Positions 1 through 6,486 of a stretch of DNA of 13,498 bases are shown here, in pieces. The translations under genes and the position numbers were made by a program. The notes under the pieces were generated by a model. The model saw only the letters and a program-made list of their open reading frames with translations. It was not told the origin of the DNA and ran no database searches. Within the stretch, counting starts at the first letter, position 1. Each line of letters begins with the position of its first letter. The DNA is from UBA1149 sp963579235 (lineage in GTDB: Bacteria; Desulfobacterota; Binatia; UBA1149): assembly GCA_963579235.1 (NCBI GenBank), contig CAUZFM010000073.1:1-13498 (forward strand). Reading direction: 5' to 3'.

Positions 1-1
1 C

Positions 2-904
2 GCCGGCCCCATCGGCTGCGAGATGGCCCAGGCCATGCAACGACTCGGATCCCGGGTCACGCTCATAGACGCCGCGCCGCGGCTGCTCCCCCGCGAAGAC
101 CCCGACGCCTCGCGGGTGCTCGCCGCCCAGCTGCTCTCGGAAGGTATCAACCTCATCCTCGGCTGCAGCATTGCGCGTGTAAGGACAGAACAAGGCTCAG
201 CTTTAATTGACCTCTCGGCGGCGGGCAGCGAGCAGCTGGTGGAGGCCGACGCGCTGTTGGTGGCCACCGGTAGACGCGCGGTGGTGGACGGCCTGGGACT
301 TGAAACAGCAGGCGTGGACTTCGGCCCGCAAGGGATAACCGTGGACCCCTGCCTGCGCACGACCAACCCACGCATCTACGCAGCGGGTGACGTGTGCTCG
401 CGCTACCAGTTTACCCACGCCGCCGACGCCATGGCCCGGGTGGTACTGCGCAACGCCCTGTTCGGCGGCCACGAAAGAGCAGACCAACTGGTCATGCCCT
501 GGTGCACCTACACCAGCCCCGAGATCGCCCACGTCGGAATGACAGCCGAAGAAGCCGAAGCCGCCGCCGACGATATAACAACGCTCACTGTCAGCATGGG
601 CGAGCTGGACCGCGCGGTGCTCGAAGAAGACGGCGACGGCTTCGCTCGCGTGCACGTGGCCCGTCGCAACGGCCGTCTGCTGGGAGCCACCATGGTGGCC
701 GAACACGCCGGTGAAGCCCTGGGCGAGGTGGCCCTGGCCATCAAGACCGGAGCGCGCCTGGGCACACTGTCCACGGTGATACACCCCTACCCCACCGTGG
801 CCGAGGCCTGGAAGAAACTTGGCGACCAGTGGCAGCGAAACCGGCTGACCCCCTTCACCGCAAAACTACTCAAGCTGCTGTTGCGTCTGCGCAGCCTGCG
901 CTGA
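2..904 (+). CDS. Mercuric-reductase-like FAD/NAD(P) disulfide oxidoreductase, C-terminal part (5' end outside window)
   Basis: Three hundred residues of a class I pyridine nucleotide-disulfide oxidoreductase are visible; the FAD-binding N-terminus and the redox-active CxxxxC lie upstream of the window. The reading frame is open from base 2 and begins inside the NAD(P)-binding Rossmann motif (AGPIGCEMAQA), so the internal ATG at 23 is not a start. Next come the ATGR motif, the second FAD motif (YAAGDV, then FTHAADA) and the dimerisation domain with PWCTYTSPEIAHVG and the HPYPT motif, whose His is the usual catalytic base. The protein ends in a basic, leucine-rich helix. MerA's C-terminal vicinal Cys pair is absent, so true Hg(II) reduction is doubtful; many bacterial proteins annotated as mercuric reductase are of this type. 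The physiological substrate is unknown. Its stop lies 14 bp from the stop of the convergent LLM gene. Family assignment is firm, substrate is not. Confidence 0.9.
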   Translation, partial: AGPIGCEMAQAMQRLGSRVTLIDAAPRLLPREDPDASRVLAAQLLSEGINLILGCSIARVRTEQGSALIDLSAAGSEQLVEADALLVATGRRAVVDGLGLETAGVDFGPQGITVDPCLRTTNPRIYAAGDVCSRYQFTHAADAMARVVLRNALFGGHERADQLVMPWCTYTSPEIAHVGMTAEEAEAAADDITTLTVSMGELDRAVLEEDGDGFARVHVARRNGRLLGATMVAEHAGEALGEVALAIKTGARLGTLSTVIHPYPTVAEAWKKLGDQWQRNRLTPFTAKLLKLLLRLRSLR

Positions 905-918
905 ACAGGCGACGCTAC

Positions 919-1902
919 TCAGGCCGCGAAAACGTCGACCATGGCGTCGAGATTTTCGCTGACGCGCTCGTCAGCGACCCCCACGGTCGGAGGGTAAAAC
1001 AATACCTGCTCGCTCAGACCATCCCACTGCCGCAGCTGGTCGCGCACTTCATCGGGGCGGCCGGTAATGGCAATAGCGTCAATCATCTCGTCGCTCACTT
1101 CGGCGGTCATGGCGGCAAAGTCCATGCGCTTGAAAGCCGCTGCTATGACCTCGCCCCTGTCGCGCCAGCCGTGCGCGTCGAGGATGGTGTGGTAGAGCCG
1201 GGTAGTGAAATAGAATGCGATCTGCATGCGCGCCTCGTTGCGGGCCTGCTCAACGTCGTCGCTGATCGAGCAGATGACGTAAGGCGCCAGCTCGCAGTCG
1301 GAACCCTCGAGAATGGGCAGCACGCTGTCGGCGATGTACTTACGCGTGTACACCGGGTGTCCGACCAGGCCGTCGGCCACCGCGGCCGCGGCGCGCACCA
1401 TGGGCCGGGCCACGCCGGCCACGTAGACCGGGATGCTCTCGCGCACCATTCCGGGTCGGGCGTAGAGCGGAACATTGGCCTTGTAGAACTCACCCTCGAA
1501 CTTGAGACCGCCACCCCCTGAGGCTGCAAAGGCAGCCCTGACCAGGGCCACTACTTCTTTCATTCTCGCGGGCGCGGGCGTCTGCCAGGGCGATGAGTAC
1601 CAGCGCTCGTTCATGCTGCGGGTTCCGCTGCCCAGGCCCAGCACCATGCGTCCGCCCGACAGCTCGTCGATGTCCATGGCTGCCGACGCGGTCAGCAAGG
1701 GGGTGCGCATGAAAGCGTAGGCAATCGCGTTACCCACCGTGATGCTCTCGGTGGCTGCCGCCACGGCCGCCAGGCGCACGTGGCCGTTCTGGTTAAAAAA
1801 CTCTATCGTCCAGGCCGAGTCGAAGCCGGCCTGCTCGGCACCCTGGGCCACCCTCACCTGCTCGGCTATTGTCGGAGCCGCGAGTACTATTCCGTATTTC
1901 AT
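919..1902 (-). CDS. LLM-class (luciferase-like) flavin- or F420-dependent oxidoreductase
   Basis: The 327-residue protein has the bacterial luciferase-like TIM-barrel pattern and the family's usual length. The N-terminal strand is MKYGIVL, followed by AEQAGFDSAW (about residues 22-31), the SGGRMVLGLGSG loop in the first third, and PVYVAG...VADGLVGHP around the middle, which matches the cofactor phosphate-binding region of F420/FMN-dependent members. I cannot tell from sequence whether it uses FMNH2 or coenzyme F420, and the substrate is unknown. The ATG has a GAGG Shine-Dalgarno 8 nt upstream. It lies 33 bp downstream of the nitroreductase gene on the same strand, so the two are probably one transcript of flavin-type redox enzymes. 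It converges with the disulfide oxidoreductase gene. It acts in the cytoplasm, as no signal peptide is present. Confidence 0.9.
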   Translation of the reverse strand: MKYGIVLAAPTIAEQVRVAQGAEQAGFDSAWTIEFFNQNGHVRLAAVAAATESITVGNAIAYAFMRTPLLTASAAMDIDELSGGRMVLGLGSGTRSMNERWYSSPWQTPAPARMKEVVALVRAAFAASGGGGLKFEGEFYKANVPLYARPGMVRESIPVYVAGVARPMVRAAAAVADGLVGHPVYTRKYIADSVLPILEGSDCELAPYVICSISDDVEQARNEARMQIAFYFTTRLYHTILDAHGWRDRGEVIAAAFKRMDFAAMTAEVSDEMIDAIAITGRPDEVRDQLRQWDGLSEQVLFYPPTVGVADERVSENLDAMVDVFAA

Positions 1903-1935
1903 CCTGCCAGCCTCATCCTGCCCGTGGCAGTACTT

Positions 1936-2622
1936 TTAAATTTTTTTCTTCGCGTCTTTCTCGTCGGCGGCGCGGTAGCGTTCAAAATGCAGCACCTCGT
2001 CCACCGGCTTGCGTACGGGGCGACGGTAGGCGACCGCCGGCCAACCTACGGCTATCAAAGCGCAGCTCGGGTTATCCTCGGCCAACCCCAGGTAATCGTC
2101 TATCTGGCGACCATGGGCCAGGTGCAGCATCGTCAGGCAGGCACCCAGTCCAACTGCACGGCAGGCCAGCAGCACGTTCTGTATGGCCGGAAACACCGAC
2201 TGGAACTGGGGGTCACCGCGCCGCAGCCGACCGGCCACAAAAAGATGCACGGGCACTTCGTGCAGGTGATCGGACAACCAGGCGGCCGACTCTATGTTAC
2301 GCCGCCTCGCAGCCGGAAAATCGGGAGCCTCGGCTGCCTTGCGGGCCGGCGCTATGTAATCGTCAAAGGCGGCACGGTAGCGTTCGGCCACCCAGGCCCT
2401 GCGTTCGGGCTCGGTCACGGCCACGAAAGTCCAGGGCTGGCGGTTACCGCCACTGGGCGCGAAGGTCCCCGCCTCGCAGACCTTGCGCAGCAGGCCCGGC
2501 GGAACCGGCTCGGGGCGCAGCCGCCGTATGGACAAGGTGGTGCGTATGCCCTCGAGCAGGGGCAGGTCTTCACCTATGCTGGCCACGTCTACCCGGCCCG
2601 GAACTGGAGGTGCTTGTTTCAT
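1936..2622 (-). CDS. Nitroreductase-family FMN-dependent oxidoreductase
   Basis: The 228-residue cytoplasmic protein has typical nitroreductase length and landmarks. SIRRLRPEPVP (residues 31-41) holds the arginines that bind the FMN phosphate. APSGGNRQPW (55-64) is the diagnostic family motif. The C-terminal IAVGWP...RRPV contacts the flavin in family members. Such enzymes reduce nitro groups, quinones, enones or other acceptors with NAD(P)H; the substrate cannot be read from sequence. The frame stays open upstream to 2916, but that stretch is low in family similarity and overlaps the divergent receptor gene, so I place the start at the ATG at 2622, which has a GGGGG run 7 nt upstream and gives normal family length. 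It is the first gene of a probable two-gene unit with the LLM oxidoreductase and is divergent from the TonB-dependent receptor. Confidence 0.88.
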   Translation of the reverse strand: MKQAPPVPGRVDVASIGEDLPLLEGIRTTLSIRRLRPEPVPPGLLRKVCEAGTFAPSGGNRQPWTFVAVTEPERRAWVAERYRAAFDDYIAPARKAAEAPDFPAARRRNIESAAWLSDHLHEVPVHLFVAGRLRRGDPQFQSVFPAIQNVLLACRAVGLGACLTMLHLAHGRQIDDYLGLAEDNPSCALIAVGWPAVAYRRPVRKPVDEVLHFERYRAADEKDAKKKI

Positions 2623-2706
2623 GCAGCAGCCCCCGTGATATAGCTGCGCGGCCCGAGCGACGAAACCCACGGCCCCGCGCGCCCACGGGAGTCGCTTAAA
2701 AAACTC
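2623..2706. promoter_or_regulatory. Divergent control region between nitroreductase and TonB-dependent receptor genes
   Basis: This 84 bp spacer must hold the start signals of both divergent units. It contains a direct repeat CCCACGG at 2666-2672 and 2682-2688 (16 bp start to start), and CCCGTG at 2632-2637 is the inverse of CACGGG at 2684-2689. Reading leftwards, a TATATC box lies just upstream of the nitroreductase start, but the -35 position 17 bp away (TTTCGT) is poor. I see no convincing sigma70 promoter for the receptor. The repeats could be a shared operator for both directions; this is inference from position and spacing only. Confidence 0.35.
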
Positions 2707-4872
2707 GTGAAAATTCAATTGTCTCCACCTGCAGCGTCTTGTTTTCGCTTTGTTATCTTCGCCTCGCTCGGCCTGGTTGCGCTCGCGACAGCCTTGCCGG
2801 ATGTGGCCGCCGGCCAAGAGGCAGCCGCCCTGCTTCCGACCGTGCTGGTCGACGACGACCGCCTGGCTGATGACCGCCTCGCTGACGAAGAGAGCGCGCG
2901 CATTCTGATCGAGCAACGCCCGGGCGGCGTGAGCCTCGTCGACCGTGAAAGTATTGAAAAATCAGGCGCACGCGACCTCAAGGACGTGCTGACCGGGGTG
3001 CCGGGTCTGCTCCTGCTGCGTCGCCACACGGGCGAGCAGGAACGCTTGTCCATCAGGGGCTCGGGCCTGCGCAGCAACTTTGGCCTACGCGGCGTGACCG
3101 TACTCATCGATGGCTTTCCGTTCACCGGTGCCGACGGTTTTACCGAGACCGAGGCCCTCGACCTGCTCAACCTGCGAAGGGTTGAAGTCTATCGCGGAGG
3201 TGAAGCCCGGCGCTGGGGCGGTGACACCCTGGGTGGTGCGATCAACATGATCTCCCGCACCGGCCACGACCTTGCCGGCAACGGGAGCTCGGGCAGCGAA
3301 GCCCGGCTTGAGTCCGGTAGCTGGGACACCCGCAAGTTTCACGTCAGCAACGGCCACGCCAACGAGAACACGGACTCGCTGCTGGCCGTCAGCCATAGCA
3401 GCAGCGGTGGCTTTCGCCGCCACTCGGCCTGGGACCGGCAGCGCGTGTACGCATCACTGGGGCGACGCCTGGAACAAGGCCGCTCCTTGAGAGGCGATTT
3501 CATTTACGCGCACAGCAACACCGACCTGCCCGGTGCTCTCACGCCCTCTTGCCCCGCACCGCCGGCGCCCTGCACCGACAGTTATTCCATCGACGACCGC
3601 GCGGCCGAGCAGAGTTACGTTGACCAGGGCGCGGCGCGAGATCTCGAGTACTACCGCGCCGCCGGCCGACTGGATCTGCCGCTATCGCCGTCGTCCACCC
3701 TGTCGTTGTTTGGACAAGCCGCTTACGAGGACATGGACCAGCCGCTCAGTTTTGGTGTAATCGACTGGCAGCTCGACAACCTTTCAGCCGAGGCGAGGCT
3801 GCTGTCACTGGGTGACGCCGATTCGCGCCTGCGGCGACTGGACGCCGGGGTTCAACTGTCCAGGGCTCACCAGCTGCGCTCGCTCTACCGCCCCAACGGC
3901 GGACTGCGTGGCGACCTGCGCAGCCGCTTCGTCGGCGAAGCCATCAACGCGGCTTTTTACGCTGACCAGTCTGTCCGCCTCGGCCAGCGCGTTGACCTCG
4001 ACCTGGGCGCGCGCGTGCAGTACTCGCACCGCTCGCGCGAAGACCGACTGTCGGACGACTACGACGGCACCCACTACTGGTCGGCCTCGCCGTCGCTGGG
4101 ACTCTCCTGGCACCCGCGCGAAAATCACCACGTATACCTGTCGGCGTCGCACAGCTACGAGCCGGCAGTGCTGCTTGAGATAACGTCGACCGGAAACCTC
4201 GAGAGCGATCTCGACACCCTGCGACCACAACGTGCCTGGCAGTTCGAAGCCGGCTGGCGCGGCCAGCAGGGCGAAAGGCTGCGCTGGGATCTCGCCGTTT
4301 ACGACAGCGAGCTGCGCAACGAGATAATAAACATTAACACCACGCCCTTTCCCGGCGCTGGTTTCACGATACCGGGTTTCACCAACGTGTCGGCCTCCCG
4401 GCACCAGGGAATTGAGCTGGGCCTCGACCTGCTGCTGGCGCGGGGGCTGGCCCGACGCCGTGGACGTGCTGGTGACGACAGCCTGGAGCTGTCACTGACC
4501 CTGAACGCAGTGGAATTTCACTACGTCGACGACCCACTGTTCGGCGACAACGAGATGCCGGCGGTGCCGCCACGCTTTGGCGGCGTGGCCCTCGATTACC
4601 AGCACGAAGACGGCTGCTGGGCGCGCGCGGGCATGGAATTTGTCAACGACTACTCGGCCAACGGCCTCGGCACGCAAGCGGTACCCGGCTGGGAACTGTA
4701 CAGCCTCGCCGCCGGCTGGCAACTGCACGAGCAGCTCGAAATCACGCTGGAAGTAGAAAACCTGCTCGACCGGCGCCACGTTTCCACCGTCGTGGCGGAC
4801 AGCGACGACGACCACTACATTCAACCGGGTCAGCGGCGTACGCTGTCGGCCGGGCTACATTACCTCTGGTAG
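2707..4872 (+). CDS. TonB-dependent outer-membrane receptor
   Basis: The 721-residue protein is a complete TonB-dependent receptor, which imports a scarce ligand (siderophore, vitamin, saccharide or other) across the outer membrane using TonB energy. Residues 1 to about 35 form a signal peptide (hydrophobic FVIFASLGLVALATA, cleavage near VAA-G). LPTVLVDDD (43-51) is a plausible TonB box. The plug domain (about 69-185) includes SIRGSGLRSNFGLRG and IDGFPFT, resembling FecA-type receptors. The barrel follows and ends in an aromatic residue (LHYLW). Cys282 and Cys289 could form a disulfide in an extracellular loop. The start is GTG; no good Shine-Dalgarno lies close (GGGAG is about 15 nt away), and TTG at 2719 is an alternative. 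Two SDR genes follow, the first after 14 bp, so it probably heads their operon. The ligand is unknown; citrate-iron is possible but not supported by neighbours. Confidence 0.93.
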   Translation: MKIQLSPPAASCFRFVIFASLGLVALATALPDVAAGQEAAALLPTVLVDDDRLADDRLADEESARILIEQRPGGVSLVDRESIEKSGARDLKDVLTGVPGLLLLRRHTGEQERLSIRGSGLRSNFGLRGVTVLIDGFPFTGADGFTETEALDLLNLRRVEVYRGGEARRWGGDTLGGAINMISRTGHDLAGNGSSGSEARLESGSWDTRKFHVSNGHANENTDSLLAVSHSSSGGFRRHSAWDRQRVYASLGRRLEQGRSLRGDFIYAHSNTDLPGALTPSCPAPPAPCTDSYSIDDRAAEQSYVDQGAARDLEYYRAAGRLDLPLSPSSTLSLFGQAAYEDMDQPLSFGVIDWQLDNLSAEARLLSLGDADSRLRRLDAGVQLSRAHQLRSLYRPNGGLRGDLRSRFVGEAINAAFYADQSVRLGQRVDLDLGARVQYSHRSREDRLSDDYDGTHYWSASPSLGLSWHPRENHHVYLSASHSYEPAVLLEITSTGNLESDLDTLRPQRAWQFEAGWRGQQGERLRWDLAVYDSELRNEIININTTPFPGAGFTIPGFTNVSASRHQGIELGLDLLLARGLARRRGRAGDDSLELSLTLNAVEFHYVDDPLFGDNEMPAVPPRFGGVALDYQHEDGCWARAGMEFVNDYSANGLGTQAVPGWELYSLAAGWQLHEQLEITLEVENLLDRRHVSTVVADSDDDHYIQPGQRRTLSAGLHYLW
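2857..2886 (+). repeat. 15 bp tandem duplication just after the TonB box
   Basis: Two adjacent 15 bp units match at 13 of 15 positions and encode DRLAD twice (receptor residues 51-60). The two differences are both at third codon positions. It lengthens the acidic linker between the presumed TonB box and the plug domain by five residues without breaking the frame. Confidence 0.7.
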
Positions 4873-4875
4873 GAG
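4871..4875 (+). promoter_or_regulatory. Ribosome binding site of the first SDR gene
   Basis: AGGAG overlaps the receptor's TAG stop codon and lies 11 nt before the ATG at 4887. It supports this start and co-transcription, possibly translational coupling, with the receptor gene. Confidence 0.6.
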
Positions 4876-4886
4876 AACATCCAGGC

Positions 4887-5636
4887 ATGGAACGCTTAGT
4901 TGGAAAATCAATACTTGTCACCGGCGCTGCCTCGGGCATAGGCCGGGCCACCGCCATTCGACTGGCGGCAGAAGGCGCGAAGATACTGGCGAGCGACGTC
5001 GACGAGGCTGGGCTCGCGGCCACCTGCGAGAGCATAAACGCGGACGGTGGAACTGCGTCGGCGATGATCTGTAACGTGGCCGATCCCGAGCAGGTGGACG
5101 CCTGCGTGGACGCGGCCGTGCAACGTCATGGTGGACTCGACTCGCTCTGCAACATAGCCGGTGTGCTGCACGCCGACATCGCCTCCAACGTCAGCCTTAA
5201 AATCTGGCAGCGCATGATTGACATCAATCTCACCGGCACCTTCCTCATGTGCCAGGCTGCGCTCCCCCACCTCGTCGAAACGAAGGGAGCTATCGTCAAC
5301 ATGGCATCCATCGCCGGCCTGAGCGGGCAGCCGTTTTCGCTGGCCTACGCTGCATCGAAGGGCGGCGTGCTGGCGCTGACTTACACCCTGGCGGTCGAGT
5401 ATGGAAAGCGCGGCCTGAGAATAAACGCGATCTGCCCGGGCGACATCACTTCGGGCATGACCGAGAACTTCGTATTTCCCGAGGGAGCTGACCTCAAGTT
5501 GCTCTACCGGGTGATGTCGCTCACCGGGGCACGACCGCCCGAAGCCGTGGCAGGAGTGGTGGCCATGCTGGTTTCCGAAGACGGCATCCACATCAACGGC
5601 GAGTACATACGCGTGGATGGTGGCACCCGTGCCTGA
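4887..5636 (+). CDS. Short-chain dehydrogenase/reductase (SDR), canonical, probably NAD-dependent
   Basis: The 249-residue protein is a classical SDR with every expected element. TGAASGIG (12-19) is the cofactor glycine motif. Asp37 at the end of the second strand favours NAD(H) over NADP(H). NIAG is at 89-92, and the catalytic tetrad is Asn114, Ser141, Tyr154 and Lys158 (YAASK). The PGDI segment and the C-terminal INGEYIRVDGG are also typical. It should oxidise an alcohol or reduce a carbonyl; FabG-like or sterol-type substrates are possible but unproven. The start is well supported by an AGGAG upstream. It follows the receptor by 14 bp and overlaps the next SDR by 20 bp, so all three are very likely one operon. 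Confidence 0.93.
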   Translation: MERLVGKSILVTGAASGIGRATAIRLAAEGAKILASDVDEAGLAATCESINADGGTASAMICNVADPEQVDACVDAAVQRHGGLDSLCNIAGVLHADIASNVSLKIWQRMIDINLTGTFLMCQAALPHLVETKGAIVNMASIAGLSGQPFSLAYAASKGGVLALTYTLAVEYGKRGLRINAICPGDITSGMTENFVFPEGADLKLLYRVMSLTGARPPEAVAGVVAMLVSEDGIHINGEYIRVDGGTRA

Positions 5637-6363
5637 GCAGCAGCCGGTAGTAGTAGTCGGCGTCGGAGCCGCGCGTGGCCTGGGCGCAGCAATCTGCCGA
5701 CGGGCGGCAGCGTCGGGGGCCACGGTTTACGCCGCCGGCCGTACCCTGGCGCGCCTCGAAGAACTGGCCGAAGACATAACGGCCAGGGGCGGTCGAGCGG
5801 TCGCCGTGGCCACCGATACCACCCGGGAAGAACAGGTAGCAGCCCTGTTCGACCGCGTGCAGGCCGACGCGTCGTCACCGCCGGTGCTGGTTGCCTACAA
5901 CGCCGGCAACGCCGTCATATCGCCTTTCGTAGACACCGAAACTGCGGTGTTCGAAAAAGCATGGAAGGTCGGCTGCTTCGGTGGCTTTCTCGTCGGACGC
6001 GAGGCAGCGCGGCGCATGCTTCCCGCGGGCGGCACCATCAGCTTTACCGGGGCGAGCGCTTCGCTGCGCGGAAGCGCGGCCTTCGGTGCCTTTGCCGCGG
6101 CCAAGGCCGGCCTGAGAATGGTGGCCCAGTCCATGGCCAGGGAGCTGGGCCCGAAAGGTTTACACGTTGTCCACATGTTGGTCGACGGCGGCATAGCGGG
6201 CGAGCGCCTGCTCTCTCGTTTTCCTGACCTAGCAGAGCAGAAGGGTGAAAGTGGCATGCTCGACCCCGACGCCATCGCCGATGCGCTGTGGAACGTACAC
6301 CTGCAGCCACGCTCAGCGTGGACCCATGAGCTCGACCTCAGGCCGTGGAGCGAGAGTTTCTAA
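5617..6363 (+). CDS. Atypical SDR-family protein with Phe in place of the catalytic Tyr
   Basis: The 248-residue protein has the SDR Rossmann fold: a glycine motif GAARGLG (17-23) with Val replacing the usual preceding Thr, Arg42 after the second strand (NADP preference) and YNAG (94-97). The active site is altered. The YxxxK position reads FAAAK (Phe159, Lys163), and the usual Asn is Gly119 by alignment with the preceding SDR. SFTGAS (142-147) covers the Ser region, but its register is uncertain. I recall SDR subfamilies with this F-x-x-x-K pattern followed by SMARELGPKG, so it is probably a conserved variant rather than a decaying gene. It may bind cofactor, partner the upstream SDR, or use different chemistry. 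The ATG at 5617 overlaps the upstream gene by 20 bp; GTG at 5629 is another possible start. Confidence 0.88.
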   Translation: MVAPVPEQQPVVVVGVGAARGLGAAICRRAAASGATVYAAGRTLARLEELAEDITARGGRAVAVATDTTREEQVAALFDRVQADASSPPVLVAYNAGNAVISPFVDTETAVFEKAWKVGCFGGFLVGREAARRMLPAGGTISFTGASASLRGSAAFGAFAAAKAGLRMVAQSMARELGPKGLHVVHMLVDGGIAGERLLSRFPDLAEQKGESGMLDPDAIADALWNVHLQPRSAWTHELDLRPWSESF

Positions 6364-6486
6364 GCCTGGTAACCCAAAAAATTTTGCTGCGAACAGCCCG
6401 TAAAACCGCACAAAAAAAGGCTGCGCGGGTAAAGCTCAAAACAGTCCATAGAAGTCAGCCTCCCTGTCGGCTAGCATGGGTGAATC
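6364..6486. other. Intergenic spacer before the alpha/beta hydrolase gene
   Basis: This 123 bp spacer is richer in A/T than its surroundings, with short A-runs around 6375 and 6412. CAGCC (6394-6398) can pair with GGCTG (6419-6423), but the stem is only 5 bp with a 20 nt loop and no T-run follows, so I do not call a terminator. I see no convincing promoter. The hydrolase may be read through from the SDR genes or have its own weak promoter here. Confidence 0.4.

Noticed and set aside
203..784. Long open frame opposite the disulfide oxidoreductase gene
   Set aside because: It is fully antisense to a recognisable enzyme, has no family motifs and reflects the absence of stops in GC-rich DNA.
889..910. 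Small hairpins (GCGCA-GCC-TGCGC and GCCTG-N7-CAGGC) at the end of the disulfide oxidoreductase gene
   Set aside because: Stems are only 5 bp, compete with each other and have no T-run, so they do not support a terminator call.
829..1521. 230-residue plus-strand open frame across the LLM gene
   Set aside because: It is antisense to clear LLM motifs and shows low-complexity His/Gly/Val-rich composition typical of a shadow frame.
1780..2643. Two long plus-strand frames over the nitroreductase gene
   Set aside because: Both are antisense to a gene with the diagnostic APSGGNRQPW motif and neither resembles a known protein.
2623..2916. N-terminal extension of the nitroreductase frame
   Set aside because: It would overlap the receptor's signal peptide region and lacks family similarity; the ATG at 2622 gives normal length.
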